Shown here one piece after another: positions 52,087-63,017 of a DNA stretch of 64,000 nt; the stretch's first letter is position 1; every line of letters begins with the position of its first letter. This DNA comes from Fusarium oxysporum f. sp. lycopersici 4287 (lineage: Eukaryota > Ascomycota > Sordariomycetes > Hypocreales > Nectriaceae). The position numbers and the translations under genes were made by a program. The notes under the pieces were generated by a model, which did no database searches, was not told the origin of the DNA, and saw nothing but the letters and a program-made list of their open reading frames with translations. Location of the stretch: positions 2,019,178 through 2,083,177 of the forward strand of contig NC_031000.1 of assembly GCF_000149955.1 (NCBI RefSeq). Reading direction: 5' to 3'.

Positions 52087-54916
52087 GGCGCCCGCTACAG
52101 AGGCGCCCGGGCGCGCTTTTAGACCCCGCGCGCCCGGACGCGCAAATTATGTCAGCATTCAACCGAGGCAACAACACAACGGCAGAGATCAGGGGCTGCC
52201 ACCATGGCTCAAGCAGCATTCCCTAATGATGTGCTCCCGCCAGAGGGCACATACGACTCTCGGGAGGCTCTTCTTCTAGCCATAAACTCTTGGGCGAAGC
52301 CTAGAGGTTATGCATTCACGACGGGAAAATCTTCCAAAACTCCAAACGGCCGAGTGAAAGTTGTATTTGCGTGTGATCGGAACAAGCCTCCGCCAAGTGC
52401 ATCTGTCGAACGAACACGTCGCACATGTAGCCGAGGAACTGGTTGTAAGTTCTCAGTACTTGCCAAACAATCTCTAGGGGGAAATTCATGGGTCTTGAGT
52501 CACCGACCGAGCCAGGAATACGCGCTACACAATCACCCACCAAGCGAAGACCCGTCCGCCCACCCAGCACATCGCCAACTTAAGGAAAACGATTTCAAAG
52601 CTATCTCCAGCCTCACGGCTTCTGGAGCTGCCCCTCGTGAAATCAGAACTTATCTTTATAATAATTCCGATACCCTTGCGACTCAGAAAGATATCTATAA
52701 TCGAATTGCGGCAACGAGAAGAAATTTATGTGAAGGTCAAAGCAGCATTCAGGCACTGGTCGACCACTTGAACAGGGAGGGCTTCTGGTGCCGAGTCCGA
52801 TTAGATTCCAATAATCGTCTGACGGCTATCTTCTTTGCCCATCCAGACTCTGTTGCATATCTACAATACAATCCCGACGTCTTGATACTGGATTGCACCT
52901 ACAAGACGAATAAGCACGCTATGCCACTTCTTGACATGGTTGGAGTTGACTCTTGCCAGCGCTCTTTCTGCATCGCCTTTGCTTTTCTCTCTGGCGAGAC
53001 AGAAGAAGACTACTCTTGGGCCTTGCAACATCTCAAATCTCTCTATGAGCACGATCTTCCTTCTGTCATCTTGACAGACCGGTGGCCAGCGGCGATGAAT
53101 GCTTCCGCAACCTGGTTCCCGTTCTCCAAGGCGCTGCTTTGCCTCTGGCACGTCAACAAGGCAGTCTTACAGCATTGCCGGCCTGTCTTAATCCTGAGCG
53201 GCGGAGACCAGCCAGAAAAGACATGGGATGAATTCTATGCATCATGGCACTCGATTGTAGCCTCACCGACTGAAGCGATATTTCAAGAGCGCCTGGCCAG
53301 CTTCGAGCGTAAATACGCTGAGAAGTACACAGAGGCTGTTGGGTATATTAAAACATTCTGGCTTGAACCTTACAAGGAGAGGATCGTCAAAGCATGGGTA
53401 GATAAATACTTGCACTTTGGCAACACTGCTACCTCAAGGCAGGTTGCTTACAGGATCATGCAACCATAGAAGATAGATACTGATAAATTCCCAGGGCGGA
53501 AGGAATTCATTCCCTGATAAAATCACATGTCAAGACATCTACTCTGGACCTCTTTGATACCTGGCAAGCGATGAAACCTGCTATCACTAACCAATTAAGG
53601 GAACTAAATCATTTACGAGCGTCTCAACAGATACGAATACCGCTAGATATCTCCGGGGTGCTATTTGAGGCTATACGGGGCTGGATCTCACATCAAGCTT
53701 TACGCAAGGTCCAAGAACAACAGCGGTTAATTTCGGCACTGCGAGCTCCCTGCAGCCAGAGCTTCACATCCTCGCATGGACTACCATGTGCTCACACCTT
53801 AAAACAGTTCGAGGAGGAAAATAAGGTCTTATTACTGGAACACTTTCATCCCCATTGGCACTTGAAGCGACATATAGCTCAGCCACAGCCTGTGCTGGAA
53901 CCCCGAGCAGCCTTGAGCCGGCTTAACAAGAGGCGCAATCAACCGATATCAAGCACAAGGCGAGAGCCGAGTGGATTTGAGGCAGTTGAGGCAACGAAAC
54001 GACAGAGGGCGCAGCCTAAGTGCAGCAAATGCCACATATTAGGTCATATGATGACCTCAAAGGCATGCCCTCTGCGGTACGAGGAGATCTTACAGCCGTC
54101 AGCGGCACCATTGCTAGGTTCATCTAGGCAGGCAAAAGCCATGCCGTTAGCATCATCGCCGGAGCCAGGGCAGGCAGGGCCAGACGGAGATAGTTCCAGC
54201 TGCATCATCGTTAATGCCGGCGATATAGATAGCATAGCGCCGGCGTTGTCACCAACAGCACCATCGATACAGGCAGGGACGCAGCCGACACTAAGATATG
54301 ATGACCCACGGGCTATCTACCAAAGATATGTTGCGGCTCGAGATGCTTGGTATAAGGCCCAACCCCGTGGAAGTGTTAAAACCAATCAAGAATATCGGAA
54401 GGCGCAGGGTCTACCTCTGCGATACGATAAAGCAAGCTACCAGTGGTGCCTTGACTGGAAGCAGATGGGCCAGCGCTGTACTATGCCAACAGGCTCTAGA
54501 GATTGGAGCAAGGAGGAGATGATGGCCTACCTGGATTGGAGCAAGGCAGAAGATGATCGGGTTGAGGCTCAGGTAGCTGCGGAGATGGAAAGCAATCCTT
54601 TTTCTGCTGGTAGAAGAGGCATGCGGGAGATCTGGGAGGCGGCGGAGAAAGATGGTAAAGAGCAGCAGGGTTTGTATTCAGCTAAGTAGCTTGAATTCTA
54701 TCGTTCTAGATCCTGAAGTCTGAACGCTACGCGCTGATATCAGTATTTATTACGCCCGTGAGAATGGATTTCATAGGGCCGGTGGCTGCGCTAATAAGTA
54801 GCGGCAGCCCCTGATCTCTGCCGTTGTGTTGTTGCCTCGGTTGAATGCTGACATAATTTGCGCGTCCGGGCGCGCGGGGTCTAAAAGCGCGCCCGGGCGC
54901 CTCTGTAGCGGGCGCC
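52087..54916 (+). mobile_element. Apparently intact MULE, 2,830 bp
   Basis: Perfect 114-bp inverted terminal repeats occupy 52087-52200 and 54803-54916, starting GGCGCCCGCTACAGAGGCGC. The 9-bp direct repeat AAACATCGA flanks both sides (52078-52086 and 54917-54925), the usual Mutator target duplication. The single gene inside is open once a short intron is removed. The lack of mutations between the ends indicates a recent insertion. Confidence 0.95.
52204..54689 (+). CDS. MULE transposase, full length, with GC-AG intron
   Basis: Exons 52204-53438 and 53495-54689 join in frame to 809 residues when a 56-bp intron with GC...AG ends (GCAGGT...TTCCCAG; branch-like ACTGAT) is removed. The joined 'TSRAEGIHSLIKSH' matches the sibling MULE at 36151-38779 ('TSRVEGIHWLLKSH'). 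The domains run: FAR1-type DNA binding (about 10-110), MULE catalytic core with Asp230 ('LILDCTYKTN') and Asp292 ('VILTDRWPAAMN'), a SWIM-like zinc motif near 'CAHTLKQF', and a CCHC knuckle ('CSKCHILGHMMTSKAC'). A conserved C-terminal module follows ('RAIYQRYVAARDAWYK', 'YQWCLDWKQMG', 'EEMMAYLDWSKAEDD'). The start lies four bases inside the left terminal repeat. Without splicing the frame ends at 53469. All expected motifs are present, so it may be active. Confidence 0.88.
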
Positions 54917-54958
54917 AAACATCGAGATTTGATTACGTAACACGTGTTGGAAAATCGG

Positions 54959-56141
54959 GGCACCATAGGGACACGCCTAGGCGCGCCTCCACTCTTGAAC
55001 GCGTAGGCGTGCGGATTATGTCAGCCCTCAATTTGTCCTGTCGAAATTGCGCTGTGATGCAGTTTTTACTTTTGAGAATACTATGATTTCAACTGGTTAT
55101 GAATTCTTGGTTATCTACCGGAATGAATGGCCTGCTGGGCCTCACTATCTGCCGCTGCCGCCTCCCAAATATCATGCATACCTCTTCTACTGGAAAAAGG
55201 GCTGAGTTCCATCTCCGCAGCTACCTGAGCCTCGACATGGTCATCTTCTGCTTTGCTCCAATCTAGATAGGCCATCATCTCCTCTTTAGTCCAATCTCTA
55301 GAGCCGTTTGCAGTATCGCAGCGCTTACCCATCTGCTTCCAATCGAGACACCATTGATAGCTTGTTTTGTCGTACCGCAGAGGTAGACCTAGCGCCCTCC
55401 GATACTGCTGGTTAGTTTTAATACTGCCATGAGGCTGCACCTTGTACCAAGCATCTCGAGCAGCAACATATCTCTGATAGATAGCCCGAGAATCATCATA
55501 CCTTGATGTCGGCACTATCCTTGTCTGTGCCGGTGGTGCTGCTGATGATGCTGCCGGCACTATATTGTCCGCGCCGTCGAGACTGACGATAATGCAACTG
55601 GCACTATCTATTACTGACTCTGCCTGCTCTGATGATCCTGAAGGCGTTGATCTTGGAGCTTCTCCTGCGTGCAAGGATGGTGCTGATGAAGATGTCGTCG
55701 GCAATGGTCTTGCCTGCGCCGACGGTGCTGGTGGCTTCAAAAGCTCCTCGTATCGTTGAGGGCATGTCTTTGAAGTCATTGTATGACCTATCTGGTGGCA
55801 TCTGTTGCATTTAGGTTGTGCCTTTGGCCGTGCTGTTGCCTGAACTGCCTCGAATGCACTTGGCTCTCTCTGGGCACTTGATTGTGGTCTACTAGTACTA
55901 GAACCGGCGGCTATCCGATCGGGTCGATGCCGAGGCTCCAGTAGTAACCGGTGGACACCATGGCGATTGAGGTGCCAATGTGTGTGAAAATGCTCCAGGC
56001 GAAGGGGCTGATTTTGTTCTTTAGGGCCTTGAGAGTATGGGCGCAAAGGAGGCCGTGAGATCTGGAGAATGCACCGGTGCAAATGGGCAGGTGTTTTTTT
56101 AGGAGCAGCTTCCGCTGTTCTTCCACCTTGCGTAAAGCCTA
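54959..56141 (-). mobile_element. Second MULE, 3' half only
   Basis: At 54959-55035 a sequence similar to the inverted repeat of the neighbouring MULE is recognisable (CGCCTAGGCGCGCC, then GGATTATGTCAGCC against AAATTATGTCAGCA). It is followed on the minus strand by the C-terminal half of a MULE gene. The other end is missing: the element stops at 56141 against the shared hairpin junction. Confidence 0.65.
55111..56141 (-). pseudogene. MULE transposase C-terminal half, truncated
   Basis: The minus-strand reading starts at the junction with 'ALRKVEEQRKLLLKKH', then 'SRSHGLLCAHTLKAL' (SWIM-like zinc region). A frame change at about 56010 continues into 'LRLEHFHTHWHLNRH', the CCHC knuckle 'CNRCHQIGHTMTSKTC' and the C-terminal module 'RAIYQRYVAARDAWYK', 'YQWCLDWKQMGKRC', 'MMAYLDWSKAEDD', with its stop at 55111. 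It is closely related to the intact MULE's C-terminus. The catalytic half is gone. Confidence 0.85.
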
Positions 56142-56199
56142 CTGTACCAATTACCACTGGTATTGACATCCAATACCAGTTTTGGTGGCCCGTGCACCC
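56142..56199. repeat. Shared junction sequence with hairpin, copy B
   Basis: The same sequence as 35849-35905, with a perfect 10-bp stem (ACTGGTATTG / CAATACCAGT) and a 5-bp loop. It abuts the truncated MULE. The word GGCCCGTGCACC occurs again 56 bp further on (about 56243-56254). Confidence 0.75.
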
Positions 56200-56530
56200 C
56201 TCTTTTTCCATCTGCTGCTCCTGGGTTGCAATACAAGATTACTTGGCCCGTGCACCCTGTTGACTTTACAAAATTCCTAGGATGTAGATGCTGGTTCCCC
56301 GTTGCCGCAAATACGAAACATCTTTTGGGTCATAAAGGGTGCGGCTGAAAACTTTATTGTAATGACTCTCATTTGGGAAATCAGCCATCTTAACCCCTTT
56401 TCTAACCATTCTATCAGGTTTAAAAACCCCATCCTGGTATCCATCCGTGCAATCAGTAAGTATGACAATCTCCTGGCCATTTTATTACTTGAATAGCGGT
56501 GCCAGTGGAATACCAGATCTAGAGAACATA

Positions 56531-59012
56531 ATGGCCGATGATGCATTGTTCTCACGGTTCAGGCTATCTGTCGACCCTCAAGCTCAAGTACTTATTTGCT
56601 GTCATGACACATGCCGTTTTGCCCTCGCGCCTAGTCCGACTCAAGTCAGCGAGCATCTCCGAAGGAAGCACAATGTGGCTGCTACCGAGCGCCGCCAGGT
56701 CATGAATATTTTGGAAGCTCGCATTCGAAAACTAAGAGATCCATCTGACGCCCCCATCAGAGAAGATGGTTCATCCTATGATCCGAACCTGAATCTTGTT
56801 CATGGATATACGTGCAAGTTCTGCATCGAACGTACGGGCAGCTCTCAAAGAATCTCTCGACATATAGCCTCGAAGCATGAAGTGGAAAGGCTTCGTTTGG
56901 GAGTTCGAAGAAATGCCATGTACGAACCTGCGTTCCTGCAAGCGTGGACCAAAAGTCCCCCAGGGGGACGATACTGGATTGTCGAGTATCGCGGGATTAC
57001 GACACGCCCTATCGGGGGAAAAGATATATACATTCACCTCCAAGGTGTATTTGAGCGCGAGCGACGCCTGCAGCAAGGCTCAAGCGCAGGTCAGGCGGCT
57101 GTGGGTAGGGATGCAGGGTCAGAGACCGAGACCAGTTCAAAAATTCTTACATCAACATTTACAGACCTTCGGCCCTGGCTAGAGCGGACTGGCTGGGAGG
57201 AGACATATAAGAGCTTCGACCGCGACTTACTGCGAAATTTGACCATTATGCCCTCTGCTTCATCATCATGCAGGGGCCTTGTGTTAGGTAGAGCCAGAAG
57301 TGGTACTACACATACTGTATTAGATGAAGTTTTGATCAGCTCTGCGGATAATGAGCGGAAGATTGCTGCAATTTTAGTGGCTGTGGATGTGGTTATGGAT
57401 CGCTGCGAGCAAACAGCCCAGACAACAAGCAGAAGCCTTCTCTGCTGGCTACGTAGCGTACGGCCTCATGGATGCTATGCTAAGCCCTTTACCTTTGTCG
57501 GCAAGGTGGCTAGCAGAACGAAGTATATCCGGCTTCTTAAGCGCTTCATAGCTATGATATTCCGCGCTTTTTGCTTACCTACTAACGTTTGTCGGCGCCG
57601 AGCTGGTATCCGGTTTAAGAGATCACAGCTCAAAGCGATTACAGCCGTATGGAATCACTGTATTTGGGATCAGCATGGCGCTACAACCTTGAGTTTCTGG
57701 CAATCGGCCAGGGCGCATAGCGTGGCTGAGTATCAAGCGAGCTGGGATGAAAGAGCAGAGAACAGCGAAGAGTCCGTGACCGAAGATTCTGACGATATGG
57801 ACAGTGTCTCAGAAAGCGGCGAATCTGAAAATGGGGATGAGGATTACGGATATGATAGTGATGAGGAGGAGGAAGCGGAGGAGCGAGACGGGGCCAATAT
57901 AACAGCTAACGCGAGCGAAGAAAATACAGACTTGGCCGAAATGCTTGAGCGGCTGTTTGGGCTTATAATGGCATTCAGCACGGAGGAAGTGGTGGATGGG
58001 CGACCAGCTTCAACCTTGCTAGTGTACTTCAGTGGAATCCTTGGTTTTACGACTGATTCGACTGGTTTCCTCCCAGCGAGGTCATACACATCAAACCTCG
58101 CTGCACTCATCTACACTCAACGCCTCCTGTTCCTCGAATATGCCCTCCCTGCAAGAGCATACCTATTCCTTGGAATCACGCAGCGACCCCGAACGGGTCA
58201 AGTTGCACGGCTCCAAAACGTTCGCCAGAAGTACACAGTGCTCGGCTCACAATCTCCATTCGAGGAGCTTTTCTCCCTCTTGGCCTATGGCAAGGCTATT
58301 TCATGCTCGGAGACGCCTCCGTTCCTCCTGGGATGGAGCGATGACGGCCAGTCTGTATCCCACGGTGATTTGGTTACTATCAGCATGGGCAGCTTCCGAC
58401 AGTTTCCACAGGCTCTGCTTGGAGAAGCTGGCCGGCTATGCGCAGAGCTGATGTACGACTGGCAGCCGTCTCTGGATCTAACATCTATCAAGGACGACCT
58501 GACGAATACAACTCACGGTTTCTCCTTTGTGACCCATCCACGGAATGGCTTAGTTGAGGCCTATCTGAAGCTTTCCCTTAAGGCGTGTACCAGCCTATCG
58601 AATCCACTCTCAAGGAAGGGTAGTTGGGACCGGAAGGCAGTATTTGCGTATTGGAAGAAAGAAGAGGCTCTGCGTGAAGTCCTGGCTGGTCTGTTGATGA
58701 TGACAGGCGGTGGCCAGCCTCGTGGTCCTGACCTCCTTCACATTTTGCTGCGCAATTGTGGGACAGCGGAGCGCGGCCTCTATGTTTACAATGGATTTGT
58801 GATCTACCTGACTCGGAGCCACAAGGCAAAGCGATCAACAAACAGGGAGTTTGTCGTTGCCCGCTTTCTTCCTATCCAAGTAGGCCACCTTGTCTACAAG
58901 TACCTTGTGTATATTCGCCCCTTTGTCGATATGCTGGCTCGGGAACAATATCCATACATCAGCGAATGCTCTTGGTATATGTTCCGGTATAGATTCGAGC
59001 CTAGTACTACAG
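56531..59012 (+). CDS. OrsD-type zinc-finger protein, copy 2, cut by LINE
   Basis: An open frame of about 827 residues from ATG 56531 to the LINE target site. Two zinc fingers lie at the N-terminus ('LICCHDTCRF...HLRRKHN' and 'YTCKFCIERTG...SRHIASKHE'), the arrangement of the OrsD/DUF3505 family. Then come 'LRPWLERTGWEETYKSFDRD', a cysteine-containing middle and a strongly acidic segment (about 415-460). After it are 'STLLVYFSGILGF', 'PFLLGWSDDGQ', 'KDDLTNTTHGFSFVTHPRNG', 'RSHKAKRSTNREF' and 'KYLVYIRPFVDML'. The related copy at 32977 continues into a recombinase-like C-terminus. Here the sequence leaves the family after 'LAREQY', and a LINE follows at 59013; the open frame runs into the LINE to 59059. 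Upstream ATGs exist, but 56531 fits the family start. No internal stops over 2.4 kb is striking in this neighbourhood. Confidence 0.7.
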
Positions 59013-60442
59013 ACAGACAGACAGACAGATCTATTACGCCCGGTAGGCATCGCCCATAGGGCTCTAAAAACTAAAAATACATACATTTCGCCAATTAATG
59101 TCTTGATCTCGCAGAGCCCCTATGTTTCCCGCCTTGTTCTTCTCTGTCTCTTCATTGTTCTCCTTCTAGATCCCCGTATTGGTTAGTGGTAGCAAATCAA
59201 CTTGAAGCCCAATTCCTCCAAGTGTTCAGTTTCCTATCTTCGGCGGCTGAAGCAGTGTCTGCTATTGGTTGTACGAGGGGTACCTGTTGTTAGTAGATGT
59301 GTTTAAGCAATTTGTAGGTGAATAGTGTTGTCATGTCTGCTCTAGGCGACCTGTAGCGATCGCAAATCTGATCGTGGCTCGCACCGCTTCCATATTCGGT
59401 GCCCATTTCTGTCCATCCGACATTGCCTTGCCTCCCAGGTGAAAGGATAGATTGCCACGCTTTTCTTCTACACATTGGGCCATCATCTCCTTGCGCTGTG
59501 CTGTCCATTTTACGCATCGAAAGAGAAAGTGCTCTACCGTTTCCTTTGCCTGTCCGCATGGACATTCATCTGTTGGGGCTGCTCTAATTCAAGTATTGAT
59601 TTGTATTTTCAGAGAAAATAACTAGTAGAGGCGCAGCGCGTCTACCTACATAGACCCTCTACCTTGCATCCCCTTGGATCCTGTTCCGCTCTTTGCGCGG
59701 GGCACTGCCGGTTCGCAAGTCAATACCAGTTTGCTCCTTAAGCCCACCTCCACAGCCAACCCAAAGTCCCATCCTCGATGGCCATCTTTAGGCTCCTGTC
59801 CTCTCGGTAGACCGACACGCGCGTCCGTCCTCTCGGGCCATATAGAAAGTGTCGTAACTGCAGCCCGCCCGCCCAGCCTTCCGTCGCTTCCATTATATGC
59901 CGCGCCCCGCAGATTGTCAATTCTGTTTCGCGCTACCTCGCAAGATCTGTCTTGCGAGGCCGACCGTGTCTCGCAGGAGTTTATCCACTTGCATCCTTTC
60001 TGTACCCAGAACAGCCGAGCAACGCAGTGTCGTCCCTCCTACTAACCAAGGTGCCTTGTCGTTCTCTGTGCAAGTTCAAGAATGCCGTTCCTTCTCGTTC
60101 GTTTTCGCTGTGACCATTCACGCTTCCTGTCGCTTATTCGGCGCGTCTTGGTGTCCTTACAACAGAGCAGCCCAGAAGCACCCCAAGGGTGTCCTCTTCC
60201 ATGACCCATATGTTCATCGTTTGTAGGCTCGATTTCGCGGTCGTGTCTCGGGTGGTTTTTAAAGTTTTCCCTTGTTGCTTGTGGGGGGTAGGGCTCGTGA
60301 GCCCTATCGCGCCACCACCGCCCAAACCAGCGGACAAGTGCTGGTTGGTGATGACTCTTCTTAGCTCTGCGAATGCCCCGCGGGCAAAGGGCATTCCCAG
60401 GTTCCCAGCCGGCACCACGAGGAGGTGAGAGTCATTGCCGGC
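59013..60442 (-). mobile_element. Internally deleted LINE with 13-bp target duplication
   Basis: CCTAGTACTACAG lies on both sides (59000-59012 and 60443-60455). The 3' end on the minus strand has the LINE terminal motif GGGCGTAATAGA followed by a CTGT tetranucleotide tail. Just inside is the C-terminal zinc region of ORF2 (59290-59565: C-x-C-G, 'ETVEHFLFRC'-type reading, then 'GNLSFHLGGKAM'). The right part (about 60200-60440) looks like a 5' leader. The RT and endonuclease are missing, so the copy joins a 5' piece to a 3' piece. The minus-strand reading 59738-59920 is of unknown origin. Confidence 0.8.
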
Positions 60443-60455
60443 CCCTAGTACTACA

Positions 60456-60729
60456 GTCCCAAATCAACTCTAGTAGAGTTGATTTTATTGACCCACTTTA
60501 AACCTAGTAGAGTTGATTATTGCCAGGGTGTAGAGTTGATTTAACACTGTCCTATATACAGGAGTAGTAGTGCTGATCAGAACAGGGGTTTGTCAGGGGT
60601 TTGCCACAGAACGCGACACGTCCTTTCGCGAAAAGTGCTATAGGGGGGTAATATCATACTACTAGACAGTCTCGTTGTTGATCAAAGCACTATCATTATT
60701 CAGATCTTACTACTAGTCACCGAGTCACT
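60456..60729. other. Spacer with repeated TAGAGTTGATT words
   Basis: TAGAGTTGATT occurs three times (about 60473, 60511, 60532), the first as part of the inverted repeat AATCAACTCTAGTAGAGTTG. Similar clustering is seen in subterminal parts of DNA transposons. There is no gene. Confidence 0.4.
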
Positions 60730-61038
60730 ATGACAGCTTCAAACTTGCAATCTGAACCATGCAGTGCAATTTATCCCTACGTTCTTCTCTCCACATACCG
60801 TCTTCTCGTATGCCAGGTTTGTGCGTTCGCCTCTGTAGCCGATGAGGTTGCTACGCATTTGAGAACACGACATCGCGATATACAGTCAGAGCGTCGACAG
60901 GAGCTGGTAGAGAAGATAAAACAGATCCCGAATATTCTCCACAGTCAGGACGAACTACGTCGTTGTTTACAGTACCCAACGGATACGATTAAAACCTATT
61001 CCTGTATTCTCTTCGCAGTCTACCCAATCGATGTCTAG
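60730..61038 (+). pseudogene. OrsD-type family, N-terminal fragment (copy 3)
   Basis: ATG 60730 starts a 102-codon reading with the family's first zinc finger ('LLVCQVCAFASVADEVATHLRTRHRD' in two parts: C-x2-C and H-x4-H) and the helical segment 'RRQELVEKIKQIPNILHS'. Both align with copy 1 ('LLVCK...', 'RRKLVEQVNAIPNLLQN'). It runs out of homology near 'YPTDTIK' and stops at 61038. Unlike copy 1, the second Cys of the finger is intact. Confidence 0.7.
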
Positions 61039-61330
61039 AGTTTATCGCTTGCGGGGATGATTCTTTTTTACCCAATCAAGAATCCTAAAATTAATACAGC
61101 CAGCTAGAGACGACTTACGAAAACGAGAACAATGGCTAAAGTCTGGTAAATAGGTTACTATACTACATGTAGGAAACAAAACTCTAAATTACGCGTACCC
61201 GCGTCGCGCGATGGGCTGTGGGCCAACGTTGGAAAGATTCTGACTCCAAACTTCAATTCCCATTCGTGTGTATGTACACATCACGCACTTCCAAGTGTAA
61301 GCTAAACGACTGCTGCCTAGGGAGGATACG

Positions 61331-62100
61331 ATGGACTCGCTCGATCTCATCTACTTTCACTCCGCCCTTCGCATACTTATATGCAAGTCATGCAAATCTG
61401 TATTCGCAACTTCCATTCGGAGCCACGTCCGCATGTTCCACAAGGAGGTCGCCCTTTCGAAACAGCAGCTTAAGAAGTATGAGGAGTCCTTCCGGAACCT
61501 ATCACCCATTTGCGACCGCAACGTTGTCCGGGACCTACAGCCCAGCTCGCAAGGCCCAGCAATCCGCCACCTCCTCCTTCATCTTGATAGCATCCTGTGC
61601 CTCTGCTGCGAGGATCAGAAGCGACCGTATATATGCCGCTCTGAAACGCATATGCCAGAGCACCTTTGTCTGGTCCATAGACGCCAATCCCACCGCCGTG
61701 GTCAGCGTTACAAGAACGGCACTATCGACGCCTGGCAGAAAGAAGGAGTCGCACGCGCACCAGTTGCTTGCCAGGCACTTTTCAAATCGTCGAGTAATAG
61801 ACGTTACTTCCGGTTCTAGCGCCGGAGTTGGAGTCTATATCGGTGCCGGAGCCCATATTATCAGAGATTTCGCACGCGCCAGCCTCAACAGCGGACGGGT
61901 CCGGCGAACTGGATGCTGGAGCTTCATCGACATATTTACAATCTTCCCTCCCGCTGGAAACGCTAATAGAAGAGAAGTTCACCCAGGCTGCTCATCTAGC
62001 CGCGACCCCAGCTCAGCATACGCAAGACCAGGTGCAGCGTGAAGTCAGCCCAACATCAGAGCAGTACAAGTGGATTCAGTTCACAGAATGGGCTTCCCAG
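61331..62100 (+). pseudogene. OrsD-type family, N-terminal fragment (copy 4)
   Basis: ATG 61331 gives 162 codons with a finger of C-x2-C...H-x4-H form ('ILICKSCKSVFATSIRSHVRMFH'; two halves), a second Cys/His cluster ('LCLCCEDQKRPYICRSETHMPEHLCLVH' in pieces) and 'APVACQALFKSSSNRRYFRF', matching the segment after the second finger of copy 1. A stop or unrecognised intron follows at 61819. The family reading resumes at 61828-62100 with 'VSPTSEQYKWIQFTEW', the counterpart of 'LRPWLERTGW' in copy 2. Homology ends at about 62100. Confidence 0.55.
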
Positions 62101-62191
62101 GTTCTGCTAACCTTTTGTTGCAGGTCTTGTTAGCCGCAGTGGCGTTTACACTGGTAGATTTTTCTTACAGATAAAGGCAACATTCTTCGTA

Positions 62192-62635
62192 TTAACACCG
62201 ACTCCATTCCTGCCAAATGTTCGATAAGTGGCGATACATTTCCAAGAGCTCCGGTTGGAGTCTTTCCGGAAGAGCTCGATCGATAGCATACGTGGTCAGC
62301 AGCATGCAAGGATGATGACCAGCTCCCGCCGCAAACATGCGCATTAGATCAGCCGCGCTAGAAGGATAATAGTAATTCGTTTTCTCCACTAGTTTTGTCA
62401 GGTACCTCTTAGCGATTGTTAAAGCGGCTTGTCGGTACAGCGACAATGTCCATGACGTGATAAGGTCTCGGGTCCTACTTCTCAAGATACTCAAAGCTTG
62501 CTCGGATGATAGATGCTTCATTCTGTCGCTAGGGTCTAAGAAAAAGAACTCCTTGCTGTCGTGGCGTACTAGATCCATCTTCCTGGCTAAAAGATCCCAC
62601 ACTGGTCGAACGAAAGCGAATACTTGTATATACAT
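62192..62635 (-). pseudogene. OrsD-type family, recombinase-like C-terminal fragment
   Basis: The minus-strand 147-residue piece starts inside the family at 'FAFVRPVWDLLAR', corresponding to 'YLVYIRPFVDMLAR' of copy 2. It then has 'LSLYRQAALTIAKRYL' (Arg motif) and 'GAGHHPCMLLTTYAIDRALP' (Gly-His-x8-Tyr), ending 'HLSNIWQEWSRC'. The same two motifs occur in copy 1 with the same spacing from His to Tyr, in spite of low overall identity. This fragment faces copy 4 on the opposite strand, so it comes from a different copy. Confidence 0.65.
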
Positions 62636-63017
62636 TTTATAGTAGAACTATGGAAATGAAAATAGCTGTAACCTTTACACAAGTAGTTTTAAAACATATA
62701 ACAGTTAAATATATTGTTTTGTATTCCTAACTATTTTAGAGCTAATTTGAATTTAATGGACTACTTATAAAATCTGGTATCAATGTGAGAAGTGGGGTGT
62801 TCTATGGCGGGATGGTTTCCAAACAGGTAAACTAGTCCGTACTAGGTTTATGTTTGTACATTTGTAGGGCAGAGACTGAGCGTAGCGACGTGTCACGTCT
62901 CTTGATACACAAGTAATGCTTGTGAGGCTTATTGTCGTAAAGAAGTTTTATTGATAGCTGGTGAGCTAATGGCTATGAAAGTGCTAATGAATGTGATCTA
63001 TATACTTGGTGACTAGC
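62636..63017. other. AT-rich spacer, nothing recognised
   Basis: AT-rich sequence with short palindromic words (for example ACGTGTCACGTCTC near 62889) and no coding potential that I can see. Confidence 0.35.

Noticed and set aside
59674..60228. Plus-strand frames of 109-123 codons in the deleted LINE
   Set aside because: They lie antisense to LINE-derived sequence and match nothing recognisable.
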